Shown here: in pieces, positions 26,168 through 34,789 of the stretch
How the letters are laid out: the number at the start of each line of letters is the position of its first letter
How positions within the stretch are numbered: position 1 is the first letter of the stretch
Source of the DNA: DASUFZ01 sp035541475
Lineage (GTDB): Bacteria; Myxococcota_A; UBA9160; SMWR01
DNA: 64,000 nucleotides
Direction of reading: 5' to 3'
Assembly: GCA_035541475.1 (NCBI GenBank)
Contig: DATKND010000047.1
Coordinates: forward strand, 12,026-76,025
Notes under the pieces: model-generated
What the model was told of the DNA's origin: nothing
Seen by the model: only the letters and a program-made list of their open reading frames with translations
The model's database searches: none
Position numbers and translations under genes: made by a program

Positions 26168-27513
26168 GCGCGCCGCACATCGTGGTGGTCGGCGGTGGGC
26201 TTGCGGGGCTCGCAGCCGCGCTGGAGTGCGCCGACGCCGGCGCGCGCGTGTCGCTCTTCGAGGCGCGACCTCGCCTCGGCGGCGCGACGTGGTCGACCTC
26301 GCACCGCGGACTCGAGGTCGACAACGGGCAGCACGTCTTCCTGCGCTGCTGCGACGCATATCTCGGCCTCCTCGATCGCCTCGGCGTGCACGACCGCGTC
26401 ACCTTGCAGGATCGCCTCGCGGTCCCGGTCGCGAGCCCGGGGCGTCCACTCGCGTGGATCCGTCGCGGTGCGCTGCCGGCTCCCGCGCACCTCGCGCGCA
26501 GCCTACTCGGCTTCCATCCCCTGCCCTTCGCCGCGCGCGTGCGCGCCGCGCTCTCGGCGCGCCGCATCGCGACGCTCGACCCGGACGATCCGGCGCTCGA
26601 CAGGGTCTCGCTCGGCGACTGGCTCCAGCTGCGCGGCGAGAGCGACGCCGCCATCGACGGGCTCTGGGATCTGTTGGTGCGCGCGACCTTGAATCAACCG
26701 GCACGCGAGGCGTCGCTCGCGCTCGCGGTGAAGGTGCTGCGCACCGGCTTCCTCGACCGCGCCGACGCGGCGGACGTCGGCTGGTCGCGCGTGCCGCTCT
26801 CTCGCCTCCACGCGGAGCCGGCCGAGGCGGCGCTGCGACGGGCGGGCGCCGCGCTGCACCTGCGGGCGTCGGTCGATGCGCTCGAGTGTCGCGCTGGACA
26901 GTCGCCGCTGCTGCGGATCCGCGGAGCCGCGCTCGAGCCCGACGCGGTGATCCTCGCCTGCGACCACGAGTCGGCCGCGCGTCTGCTGCCCGGGTCCGCG
27001 GGCGTCGACACGGTTGCGCTGCGCGCGCTCGGCCGCTCGCCGATCGTGAACCTCCACGTCGTGCTCGATCGCCGCGTGCTCGAGCTGCCCTTCGTCGCGG
27101 GCTTCGGCACACCGCTCCAGTGGATGTTCGATCGGACGCAGGCGTCCGGTGTGGAGCGCGGTCAGGTGCTCGCGATCTCGCTCTCCGGCGCGGACGCCTG
27201 GCTCGGGCGCTCGAACGCGGAGCTGCGCGACGTGTTCCTGCCGGCGCTCGCGGCGCTGCTGCCGGCGGCGCGCGAGGCGCGCGTCCTCGACTTCTTCACC
27301 ACGCGCGAGCCCGCGGCCACCTTCCGCCAGGCGCCCGGCACGCGCGCGCTGCGTCCGCCGTCGCGCACGTCCGCGCCGGGTCTCTTCCTCGCCGGCGCGT
27401 GGACCGCCACAGGCTGGCCCGCGACGATGGAAGGCGCCGTCCGCAGCGGTCGCGCCGCGGCCGAAGCAGCGCTCGCGGACCTGCGCGTCTCGCGGGCCCG
27501 CGAGGCCGCGTGA
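26164..27513 (+). CDS. hpnE: Hydroxysqualene dehydroxylase HpnE
   Basis: FAD-dependent amine-oxidase-fold enzyme reducing hydroxysqualene to squalene. The N-terminal dinucleotide-binding loop is VVVGGGLAGLAAALECADAG, then LFEARPRLGGATWS and VDNGQHVFLRCC. The C-terminal FAD contact is LFLAGAWTATGWPATMEGAVRSG. The length of 449 residues fits HpnE. TTG at 26164 overlaps the hpnC stop (TTGA) and its TGA shares one base with the shc ATG. Every junction from hpnD to shc is this tight, pointing to a single coupled transcript. Confidence 0.92.
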   Translation: MSAPHIVVVGGGLAGLAAALECADAGARVSLFEARPRLGGATWSTSHRGLEVDNGQHVFLRCCDAYLGLLDRLGVHDRVTLQDRLAVPVASPGRPLAWIRRGALPAPAHLARSLLGFHPLPFAARVRAALSARRIATLDPDDPALDRVSLGDWLQLRGESDAAIDGLWDLLVRATLNQPAREASLALAVKVLRTGFLDRADAADVGWSRVPLSRLHAEPAEAALRRAGAALHLRASVDALECRAGQSPLLRIRGAALEPDAVILACDHESAARLLPGSAGVDTVALRALGRSPIVNLHVVLDRRVLELPFVAGFGTPLQWMFDRTQASGVERGQVLAISLSGADAWLGRSNAELRDVFLPALAALLPAAREARVLDFFTTREPAATFRQAPGTRALRPPSRTSAPGLFLAGAWTATGWPATMEGAVRSGRAAAEAALADLRVSRAREAA

Positions 27514-29396
27514 TGCCGGGCCGCGATCTCGAAGCCACTGCGCGCGCCGCGCTCGAGCGCGGCTGCGAGCAGCTCCTCTCGCGCCAGCACCCGCGCGGCT
27601 ACTGGAAGGCCGAACTCGAGACCAACGTCACGATGGACGCCGAGGATCTGCTGATGCGCGAGTTCCTCGGCATCCGCGGCGAGGAGGAGACCGCCCTCGC
27701 CGCGAACTGGATCCGGCAGCAGCAGCAGCCGGACGGCGGCTTCGCGAACTACCACGGCGGGCCCTCGAACCTCTCGACCACGATCGAGGCCTACGCAGCC
27801 TTGCGTCTGGCCGGCGACCCGCCCGAGGCCGAGCCCATGAAGCGCGCGCGCGAGCTCGTGCTGGGGCTCGGCGGCATCGAGAGCTCGCGCGTCTTCACGC
27901 GCATCTGGCTCGCGCTCTTCGGCGAGCACCGCTGGAAGGATCTCCCCGCGCTACCGCCGGAGGTGATCCTGCTGCCGGCGTGGTTCCCACTCAACGTATA
28001 CGACTTCGCCTGCTGGGCGCGGCAGACGATCGTGCCGCTGACGGTGGTGGCGTCGCACCGGCCCGCGCGACCGCTGCCCTTCTCGCTCTCGGAGCTCCGC
28101 ACGGGTCTCCCGCCCGCGCCGCGCGCGCTCTCGCCCTGGGGCCGGCGCTTCCAGCAGCTCGACCGCGCACTCCACACCTACGAGCGTCGGCCGCTCGCAC
28201 CGCTTCGCCGCCTCGCGATCTCGACGGCGCTCGAGTGGATCGTGCGCCGCCAGGAGTCCGACGGCTCGTGGGGCGGAATCCAGCCGCCGTGGGTGTACTC
28301 GATGCTCGCGCTCCACCTTTCCGGCTATCCGATGGATCACCCCGTCATGGCGCGCGGGCTGGCGGGTCTCGAGCGCTTCCTGATCGTCGAGGGCGATTTC
28401 CGCCGGCTCGAGGCCTGTCAATCGCCGGTGTGGGACACGGCGCTCGCGATGATCGCGCTGCGCGACGCGGGCCTCGCGCCGGAGCACACGGCGATGGCGC
28501 GCGGGGCACAGTGGCTGCTGCGCGAGGAGATCCGCGTGCCGGGAGACTGGGCCGTGCGGCGCCCTCGCCTCGAGCCGTCGGGCTGGGCTTTCGAATTCGA
28601 CAACGACCACTACCCCGACATCGACGACACCGCGGAGGTGATCCTCGCGCTGCGCGCCGCACGCGCCGAGGATCCCGAGGCGCAGGCCGCCGCGATCGCG
28701 CGCGCGACGCGCTGGACCGAGGGCATGCAGTGTCGCGACGGCGGCTTCGCCGCGTTCGACGCCGACAATACGCGGGCGCTCTGCCGCGAGCTCCCCTTCT
28801 GCGACTTCGGCGAGGTGATCGACCCGCCCTCGGCCGACGTCACGGCCCACGTGCTCGAGACGCTCGCGCTCGAGGGACGCGCCGACACGCCCGCGGCTCG
28901 GCGCGCGCTCCGCTGGCTGCTGCAGGCGCAGGATCCGCGCGGCTCGTGGTTCGGCCGCTGGGGCGCGAACCATCTCTACGGGACCGGCGCGGCCGTGCCC
29001 GCGCTCGTCGCGGCGGGCCTGCCGGCGGAGCACCCGGCGATCCGGCACGCCGTCCGCTGGCTCGCGTCGGTCCAGAACGAGGACGGCGGCTTCGGCGAGG
29101 ATCTCCGCTCCTACGACGCGGGCGGCGAGCCCGGCCTCGGCGCCCCGACGCCCTCGCAGACCGCATGGGCGCTGCTCGCCCTGCTCGCCGCCGGCGAGCG
29201 CGGCGATCCGACACAGAGAGCGGTCGCGTGGCTCTGCCGCGCACAGCGCGCCGACGGCGACTGGGACGAGCCGCACTTCACAGGAACCGGCTTCCCGGGC
29301 GACTTCTACATCCGGTACCACCTCTACCGGCTCTCCTTCCCGTTGATGGCGCTCGGCCGCTTCGTGCGCGCTCCCGAGCCGGCCCCGAGGAGCTGA
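27513..29396 (+). CDS. shc: Squalene-hopene cyclase
   Basis: Membrane-associated (monotopic) triterpene cyclase converting squalene to hopene or hopanol, the key step of hopanoid synthesis. The 627 residues carry the protonating DXDD motif as DIDD at residues 369-372 in HYPDIDDTAEV. Several QW motifs are visible (QQQQPDGGFANYHGG, QESDGSWGG, QCRDGGFAAFDAD, QDPRGSWFGRWG, QNEDGGFGEDLRSY), and the C-terminal YIRYHLYRLSFPLMALGR is typical. The product will alter membrane order, often for stress tolerance. Confidence 0.97.
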   Translation: MPGRDLEATARAALERGCEQLLSRQHPRGYWKAELETNVTMDAEDLLMREFLGIRGEEETALAANWIRQQQQPDGGFANYHGGPSNLSTTIEAYAALRLAGDPPEAEPMKRARELVLGLGGIESSRVFTRIWLALFGEHRWKDLPALPPEVILLPAWFPLNVYDFACWARQTIVPLTVVASHRPARPLPFSLSELRTGLPPAPRALSPWGRRFQQLDRALHTYERRPLAPLRRLAISTALEWIVRRQESDGSWGGIQPPWVYSMLALHLSGYPMDHPVMARGLAGLERFLIVEGDFRRLEACQSPVWDTALAMIALRDAGLAPEHTAMARGAQWLLREEIRVPGDWAVRRPRLEPSGWAFEFDNDHYPDIDDTAEVILALRAARAEDPEAQAAAIARATRWTEGMQCRDGGFAAFDADNTRALCRELPFCDFGEVIDPPSADVTAHVLETLALEGRADTPAARRALRWLLQAQDPRGSWFGRWGANHLYGTGAAVPALVAAGLPAEHPAIRHAVRWLASVQNEDGGFGEDLRSYDAGGEPGLGAPTPSQTAWALLALLAAGERGDPTQRAVAWLCRAQRADGDWDEPHFTGTGFPGDFYIRYHLYRLSFPLMALGRFVRAPEPAPRS

Positions 29397-29399
29397 CGC

Positions 29400-30746
29400 A
29401 TGGGCGTCCCGATCTCGCAGATGTGGACCGTCGCGACCTATCTCGCCAAGCAGAAGCTCCGCGGCGAGCGGCGCTTCCCCTTCGTGCTGATGATCGAGCC
29501 GCTCTACCGCTGCAACCTCGCCTGCGCGGGCTGCGGAAAGATCCAGTACCCGGCGCGGATCCTGAAGCGGCAGCTCTCGGTCGAGGAGTGCCTGCGCGCG
29601 GTCGACGAGTGCCCCGCGCCGGTCGTCGTGCTGCCGGGCGGCGAGCCGCTGCTCCACCCGCAGATCGACCGGATCGCCGCGGGCATCGTCGCGAAACGGA
29701 AGTACCTCTACCTCTGCACCAACGCGCTGCTGCTCGAGCCAAAGCTCGACCTCTTCAGGCCGAGCCGGTATCTCTCGTTCAGCGTGCACCTCGACGGCGA
29801 CCGCGAGATGCACGACCACGCCGTGTGTCGCGACGGCGTGTACGACCGGGCGGTCGCGGCGATCCGCGCGGCGCTCGACCGCGGCTTCCGCGTGACCACC
29901 AACACGACGCTCTTCGAGGGCGCCGACCCCGATCGCACCGCGCGCTTCTTCGATACGGCGATGGCGCTCGGCGTCGAGGGCATGATGGTGTCGCCCGGCT
30001 ACTCCTACGCCGCCGCGCCCGATCAGGAGCACTTCCTCGCGAAGGCGCGCACGCGCGAGTTCTTCCGGCGAGTGTTCGCGCGGCCCGGCACGCGACGCTG
30101 GCGCTTCAACCAGTCGCCGCTCTTCCTCGAGTTCCTCACCGGCGCGCGCGACTACGACTGCACGCCCTGGGGCATCCCGACCTACTCGATCTTCGGCTGG
30201 CAGCGGCCCTGCTACCTGCTGCAAGAAGGCTATGCGGCGAGCTTCCGCGAGCTGATCGGGTCGACGCGATGGGACGACTACGGACCGCAGAGCGGCAACC
30301 CGAAGTGCCGGGACTGCATGGTCCACAGCGGCTTCGAGGCGAGCGCCGTGATCGACGCCTTCTCGTCGCCGCGCGGCATGCTCGCGATGGTGCGCGCGCT
30401 GCTCTTCGGCCCGCGAGCGCCCCGACCTTCGGCCGAGCCGCTCGCGCCGGCTCCCGCTTCCTCCGCGGCCGAGGAGCTGCCGCAGCGAGGCCTCGAGCTC
30501 GAGGCCTCGCCCGCGGCGCTCCGCAGCGCGTTCGCCTACCGTGGCGACGTGACGCTCACGCTCGACGACGGCAGCGCGCTCGAGGGCTACGTCGCCGACC
30601 CCGGCCCGGAGCGCGTGCGCGTGTGGCCGCGCGACGGCGGACCGGAGCGCGTGGTCGACGCGGCGCGCGTGCGGCGCGTCGCGCTCTCGGGCCGCGATCC
30701 GGCCGCGAGCTCGCACGCGCAGTCCGCCGCGCCGTCGCTGGCGTGA
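29400..30746 (+). CDS. hpnH: Adenosyl-hopene transferase HpnH (radical SAM) with extra C-terminal domain
   Basis: Radical SAM enzyme that attaches adenosine to hopene, the first step of extended (C35) hopanoids. The cluster motif is C38-x3-C42-x2-C45 in YRCNLACAGC. Further marks are VVLPGGEPLLHPQ, YLYLCTNALLL, SVHLDGDREMHD and the C-terminal CRDCMVHSGFE. After about residue 345 come an Ala/Pro linker and a 75-residue tail with AFAYRGDVTLTLDDGSALEGY and RVRRVALSGRD. It looks like a small Sm-like or SH3-like beta barrel, not part of the ordinary 330-380-residue enzyme. The protein ends in a low-complexity stretch. No hpnG, hpnI, hpnO or hpnP is in the window, so the final head groups cannot be inferred. 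Confidence 0.93.
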   Translation: MGVPISQMWTVATYLAKQKLRGERRFPFVLMIEPLYRCNLACAGCGKIQYPARILKRQLSVEECLRAVDECPAPVVVLPGGEPLLHPQIDRIAAGIVAKRKYLYLCTNALLLEPKLDLFRPSRYLSFSVHLDGDREMHDHAVCRDGVYDRAVAAIRAALDRGFRVTTNTTLFEGADPDRTARFFDTAMALGVEGMMVSPGYSYAAAPDQEHFLAKARTREFFRRVFARPGTRRWRFNQSPLFLEFLTGARDYDCTPWGIPTYSIFGWQRPCYLLQEGYAASFRELIGSTRWDDYGPQSGNPKCRDCMVHSGFEASAVIDAFSSPRGMLAMVRALLFGPRAPRPSAEPLAPAPASSAAEELPQRGLELEASPAALRSAFAYRGDVTLTLDDGSALEGYVADPGPERVRVWPRDGGPERVVDAARVRRVALSGRDPAASSHAQSAAPSLA

Positions 30747-30783
30747 GCGAGCGGGGGCGAGGCAGTGGCCCCCGAGGAGGAAC

Positions 30784-32346
30784 ATGCCGCCGCAGGGGGT
30801 CATCTGCCTCGCCCCCAAGTTCGAAGCGCCCCGAGCCGCCCCGAGCTGGTGGCTCACGCGCTTCGCGATCCTGCGCCTGCTCGGCGCCGTCTACGCAGTC
30901 GCCTTCCTGGCAGCCGCGCTCCAGCTCGTCCCGCTGATCGGCGAGCACGGACTGCTGCCGCTCGGGACCTTCCTCGCGCGCGTGCGCGAGCACACCGGCT
31001 CACCCGCGTCGGCGTTCGCGGCGGTGCCGAGCCTCTTCTGGCTCTGGCACTCGGATCTCGCGCTGCGCGCGGTCGCCTGGACGGGCTTCACCCTGGCCTG
31101 CGTCACCGCCGCGGGCTTCGCCAACGCGCTCTCGATGGCGCTCCTCTGGCTGCTCTACTCCTCGATCGTCCACGCGGGACAGGAGTGGTACGGCTACGGC
31201 TGGGAGATCCAGCTCCTCGAGACCGGCTTCCTCGCGATCTTCCTGTGCCCGCTGCTCGACGCGCGCCCGTTCCCGCGCCGTCCGCCGCCCGTCGTCGTTC
31301 TATTCCTCTTCCGTTGGCTCATCTTTCGCATCATGCTAGGCGCCGGGCTGATCAAGCTGCGCGGCGATCCGGCGTGGCGCGACCTGACCGCGCTCTTCTA
31401 CCACTTCGAGACGCAACCGCTGCCGAATCCGCTCTCGCGCGGCTTCCACTTCCTGCCGAAGGCGATCCTGCGGACCGGCGTCGCCTTCAACCACGTGGCC
31501 GAGCTGGTCGCGCCGTGGCTCGCGCTCGGACCGCGCGTCTTCCGCCGCGTCGGCGGCGCGCTGATCGTCGCATTCCAGAGCGTCCTGATCCTCTCCGGCA
31601 ATCTCTCGTTCCTCAACTGGCTGACGATCGTGCCAGCGCTCGCCTGCTTCGACGACGCCGTCTGGTCGCGCATCCTGCCGCGCGCACTGGTCGCGCGCGC
31701 GGAGCGCGCGGGCGCGAGCGCCGTGCCGAGCGTCGCGATGACGCGCCTCTCGTGGGCGCTCGCCGCGCTGGTCGCGCTCCTCAGCATCGGCCCCGTGCTG
31801 AACATGGCGTCGTCGCGACAGATCATGAACACGTCCTTCGATCCGCTCGCGATCGTCAATACCTACGGCGCCTTCGGCACGGTCGGCCGCGAGCGCCTGA
31901 CCGTGGTCTTCGAGGGCACCGACGCGGAGACCGCAGACGACACGGCCGTGTGGGAGCCCTACCTCTACGTCGCGCAGCCCGTCGACGTCGCGCGGCGGCC
32001 GAGACAGATCGCGCCCTACCAGCCGCGTCTCGACTGGGCGATGTGGTTCGCCGCGATGGGATCGCCCTCGCAGTACCCGTGGACGCTCCACGTCGTGTGG
32101 AAGCTCCTGCACGGCGATCCGGGGATGCTGTCGCTCTTCGGTGACGACCCCTTCCCGGACCATCCGCCGCGCTTCGTGCGTGCGACGCTCTACCGCTACG
32201 CCTTCGCGCCGCCCGGCAACGCGGACGGCGTCATCTGGACGCGCGAGGCGCTCGGCCCCTGGCTGCCGCCGCTCTCGCAGGACGACCCGCGCCTCGTGGG
32301 ATTCCTCAGCGAGGAGGGCTGGCTGGACGAAGCGCCGCCCGAGTAG
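30784..32346 (+). CDS. Lipase maturation factor-like membrane protein
   Basis: A 520-residue multi-pass membrane protein of the LMF1 type. After a cytoplasmic start (MPPQGVICLAPKFEAP) about seven helices follow, with the family markers YSSIVHAGQEWYGYGWEIQLLETGF, LIFRIMLGAGLIKLRGDPAWRDLTAL, FYHFETQPLPNPLS and, after the membrane part, VNTYGAFGTVGRERLTVVFEG and LDWAMWFAAM. The animal member helps fold lipases; the bacterial role is not established. A GAGGAGGAA site five bases before the ATG fixes the start. It follows hpnH by 37 bases, so it may belong to the same transcript, and its 3' end overlaps the opposing membrane-protein gene by 41 bases. Confidence 0.9.
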   Translation: MPPQGVICLAPKFEAPRAAPSWWLTRFAILRLLGAVYAVAFLAAALQLVPLIGEHGLLPLGTFLARVREHTGSPASAFAAVPSLFWLWHSDLALRAVAWTGFTLACVTAAGFANALSMALLWLLYSSIVHAGQEWYGYGWEIQLLETGFLAIFLCPLLDARPFPRRPPPVVVLFLFRWLIFRIMLGAGLIKLRGDPAWRDLTALFYHFETQPLPNPLSRGFHFLPKAILRTGVAFNHVAELVAPWLALGPRVFRRVGGALIVAFQSVLILSGNLSFLNWLTIVPALACFDDAVWSRILPRALVARAERAGASAVPSVAMTRLSWALAALVALLSIGPVLNMASSRQIMNTSFDPLAIVNTYGAFGTVGRERLTVVFEGTDAETADDTAVWEPYLYVAQPVDVARRPRQIAPYQPRLDWAMWFAAMGSPSQYPWTLHVVWKLLHGDPGMLSLFGDDPFPDHPPRFVRATLYRYAFAPPGNADGVIWTREALGPWLPPLSQDDPRLVGFLSEEGWLDEAPPE

Positions 32347-33094
32347 CGAGCGAGAGCAGCGCGAGCTGGATCGACGCGAGACCCGCGAGCGCGAGCGCGA
32401 AGGCCGTCGCGATGCCGAGGCGCTCGAGGCCGAGGCCGAGCACGGCGAAGAAGACCGCGAGCCCGTAGAGGCCGTTGCCGAGGCCGCGCAGCAGATAGAC
32501 GGCGAACTCGGGCCCCTGCGTGCGGTGCCACGAGACCGTCAGCACGGTGGTCGCGACGGGGAAGACGGTCAGCAGGCCGCTCCAGGTGGGTCCCAGCGCG
32601 TCGGCGAGCGCGGTCACGCCGATCATCAGCGCGGCGCCGGCGCCCATCCGCCCGAAGAGGCCCGCGCGCGAGACGGGCCGGACGCGCGGCGGCGGCGGCG
32701 GACGCGGCGTCAGCACCTGGACGCAGAGCGGCGACGCGAGCGCGAGCGCGCCGGCGCCCGCCAGGCTCGGATCGAGTCGCTTCAGCGCGAGCGTCGTGAG
32801 CGCGAAGCCAAAGAGCCCCGCCAGCAGGCTCACGGGCCAGCCGCGGCGGAGACACGTTCGCGCGTAGAGGATGCAGAAGGCGGCGACGGCGAGGAGCGCC
32901 GCGAGGGTCGCGACGGCCGAGCGCGCCTCGAACGCGGCCCCCTGCTCGATCGCGACGAAGAGCGCGATCGGGCCCGCGACGACCGGCAGCGCCGTCAGCA
33001 CGCCCGCGACGCGAGGCCCCGTGCGCTGCCCGATCACCGTCACCGCGCCGATCAGCGCGGGCACGAGGAGCAGCTTCAGCAGGAAGGAGGTCAG
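32306..33094 (-). CDS. Multi-pass membrane protein of unknown function
   Basis: About 262 residues, nearly all hydrophobic, with eight or so predicted helices arranged as two similar halves (VPALIGAVTVIGQRTGPRVAGVLTALPVVAGPI and ALGPTWSGLLTVFPVATTVL). Such inverted-repeat halves suggest a small transporter or permease. It is coupled to the cupin gene upstream on the minus strand. No ATG, GTG or TTG fits well at the 5' end; a CTG at 33094, overlapping the cupin stop, is the best guess, and a GTG about ten codons later is the alternative. I do not recognise the family. Confidence 0.7.
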   Translation of the reverse strand: MTSFLLKLLLVPALIGAVTVIGQRTGPRVAGVLTALPVVAGPIALFVAIEQGAAFEARSAVATLAALLAVAAFCILYARTCLRRGWPVSLLAGLFGFALTTLALKRLDPSLAGAGALALASPLCVQVLTPRPPPPPRVRPVSRAGLFGRMGAGAALMIGVTALADALGPTWSGLLTVFPVATTVLTVSWHRTQGPEFAVYLLRGLGNGLYGLAVFFAVLGLGLERLGIATAFALALAGLASIQLALLSLATRAALRPASPPR

Positions 33095-33570
33095 GCCTCC
33101 AGCACCTTCGGGCGCGGCAGCTTCTGCGCCTCGCAGATTGCGTAGTAGAAGGCGAGCGTCGTCGGGCCGTCGTCCACGCGCCAGATCGAGCCGTCGGGCG
33201 CGAGATTCAGGTTCGAGCCGCGCATCACGAAGAGCACGTCGGTCGGCTCCGTGTTGTCGGCATCGACGGTCAAGGTGTGGACGGAGCCCGCCGGCTCGTA
33301 GATGTAGGTGCCGGCGCGATAGCGGATCCCGTACTCCGCGTAGTGCCAGCAGCCCGAGAGCGTGAAGCCGTGCACGTCGCCCGTGTGGCGATGGGTCGGG
33401 ATCGCAACGCCCGGCGCGAAGCGGTTGCGCACGACCCAGACGCCCGTGTCGCGCACGACGCGCAGCACCTTCAGCTCGATGCCCTCGCCGACGAAGACCC
33501 ACGGCAGCTCGTCGTCGCGCACGTGGCCGACGAGGGGAAGCGGCGGAGCCAGGCTCGCGGCGGCGCTCAT
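33091..33570 (-). CDS. Cupin-fold dioxygenase-like protein
   Basis: A 159-residue single-domain cupin. The metal-binding boxes are VAIPTHRHTGDVHGFTLSGCWHY (HxH with later His) and YEPAGSVHTL. The order matches ChrR-type and 2,4'-dihydroxyacetophenone-dioxygenase-like cupins, which bind iron or another divalent metal. The start at 33570 has GGAG about six bases upstream. It overlaps the following membrane protein by four bases (CTGA), so they are co-translated. Oxidation of a small aromatic or acid is possible but not shown. Confidence 0.85.
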   Translation of the reverse strand: MSAAASLAPPLPLVGHVRDDELPWVFVGEGIELKVLRVVRDTGVWVVRNRFAPGVAIPTHRHTGDVHGFTLSGCWHYAEYGIRYRAGTYIYEPAGSVHTLTVDADNTEPTDVLFVMRGSNLNLAPDGSIWRVDDGPTTLAFYYAICEAQKLPRPKVLEA

Positions 33571-33660
33571 GGCGATCTCCAGGTCGCGCAGCGTAGCGGT
33601 GGGTCTCGCCACGGGCACGTGCGCGCGCGTACCATGCGGCCCCCAGCCAGGAGACCGCCG

Positions 33661-34761
33661 ATGCGAGCTGCGATCCTCGAGAAGCAGAACGAACCCCTCG
33701 CCCTTCGAAACGACGTGGAGATCCGCGACCCGGGACCGGGTCAGGTGCGCGTGCGCGTCACGCACTGCGGGATCTGCCACTCCGATCTCTCCGTGATCGA
33801 CGGCGCGTTCCCGTCTCCGACGCCGATCGTGCTCGGCCACGAAGCCGCCGGCGTGGTGGATTCGATCGGCGCCGGCGTGCGCAGCGTCGCACCCGGAGAC
33901 TCCGTCGTGCTGACGCCGTGTCCGCCCTGCGGCCGCTGCTACTGGTGCGTGCGCGGCGAGGCGTCCCACTGCGAGCTCGGGCTCGGCCTCTTGACCCACG
34001 CCTTTCCCGACGGCAGCACGGGACTCTCGCGCGGCGGCCAGACGGTGCTGCGCGGCCTCAACATCGGCGGCTTCGCGGAGTACGCGCTGCTCTCCGAGAC
34101 CGGCGCGGTGCGCGTGCCGAAGGATGTGCCGCTCGACGTCGTGTGCGTGATCGGCTGCGCGGTGCAGACGGGAGTCGGCGCCGTGCTCAACACCGCGAAG
34201 GTCGAGGAGGGATCCACGGTGCTCGTGCTCGGGCTCGGCGGCATCGGGCTCTCGGTCGTGCAGGGCGCGCGCATCGCGGGGGCCGCGCGCATCATGGGCG
34301 TCGACCCGGTCGCGGCGCGCCGCCACGCCGCCAAGGCGATGGGCGCGACGGACACGCTCGACCCCGGCAGCGACGACGTCGCGGCGCGCGTGCGCGAGAT
34401 CACGTCCGGCATCGGCGTCGACTACGCCTTCGAGTGCGCGGGCCGCGCGAGCCTGGTCGAGGCCGGGCTCGCCGCGACGCGCAACGGCGGCACCACGGTC
34501 TGCGTCGGCGCGCCGCCGATCGGCGAGTCGATCACCTTGGCGCCCGCCGCCCTCTTCACGGTGTCGGGCAAGAAGCTGATGGGGACGATCCTCGGCGGCG
34601 CCAACTCGCTGCGCGAGATCCCGCGCCTCGTCTCGCTCTGGCAGTCCGGCCGCCTCGATCTCGAGGCGCTGATCACCGCGCGGCGACCGCTCGCGGAGAT
34701 CAACGCGGCGCTCGACGACCTGCGCGCCAGCAAGGGCATCCGCACGGTGCTCGCGTGCTGA
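33661..34761 (+). CDS. Zinc-dependent alcohol dehydrogenase (class III-like)
   Basis: Medium-chain alcohol dehydrogenase, 366 residues. Catalytic zinc ligands are in HCGICHSD and VLGHEAAGVV; structural zinc is bound by the cluster CGRCYWCVRGEASHC with its preceding CPPC. The NAD site is VLVLGLGGIGLSVVQGA. This layout, with the insertion before LRGLNIGGFAEY, matches class III and NDMA-dependent (formaldehyde, aryl or long-chain alcohol) enzymes. ATG at 33661 gives MRAAILEKQNEPL. It is divergent from the cupin operon by 90 bases. It could supply or consume fatty alcohols for wax esters, but that link is speculative. Confidence 0.93.
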   Translation: MRAAILEKQNEPLALRNDVEIRDPGPGQVRVRVTHCGICHSDLSVIDGAFPSPTPIVLGHEAAGVVDSIGAGVRSVAPGDSVVLTPCPPCGRCYWCVRGEASHCELGLGLLTHAFPDGSTGLSRGGQTVLRGLNIGGFAEYALLSETGAVRVPKDVPLDVVCVIGCAVQTGVGAVLNTAKVEEGSTVLVLGLGGIGLSVVQGARIAGAARIMGVDPVAARRHAAKAMGATDTLDPGSDDVAARVREITSGIGVDYAFECAGRASLVEAGLAATRNGGTTVCVGAPPIGESITLAPAALFTVSGKKLMGTILGGANSLREIPRLVSLWQSGRLDLEALITARRPLAEINAALDDLRASKGIRTVLAC

Positions 34762-34789
34762 CCTCGGCGCGCCCTGGCTGGGAGGCCCT

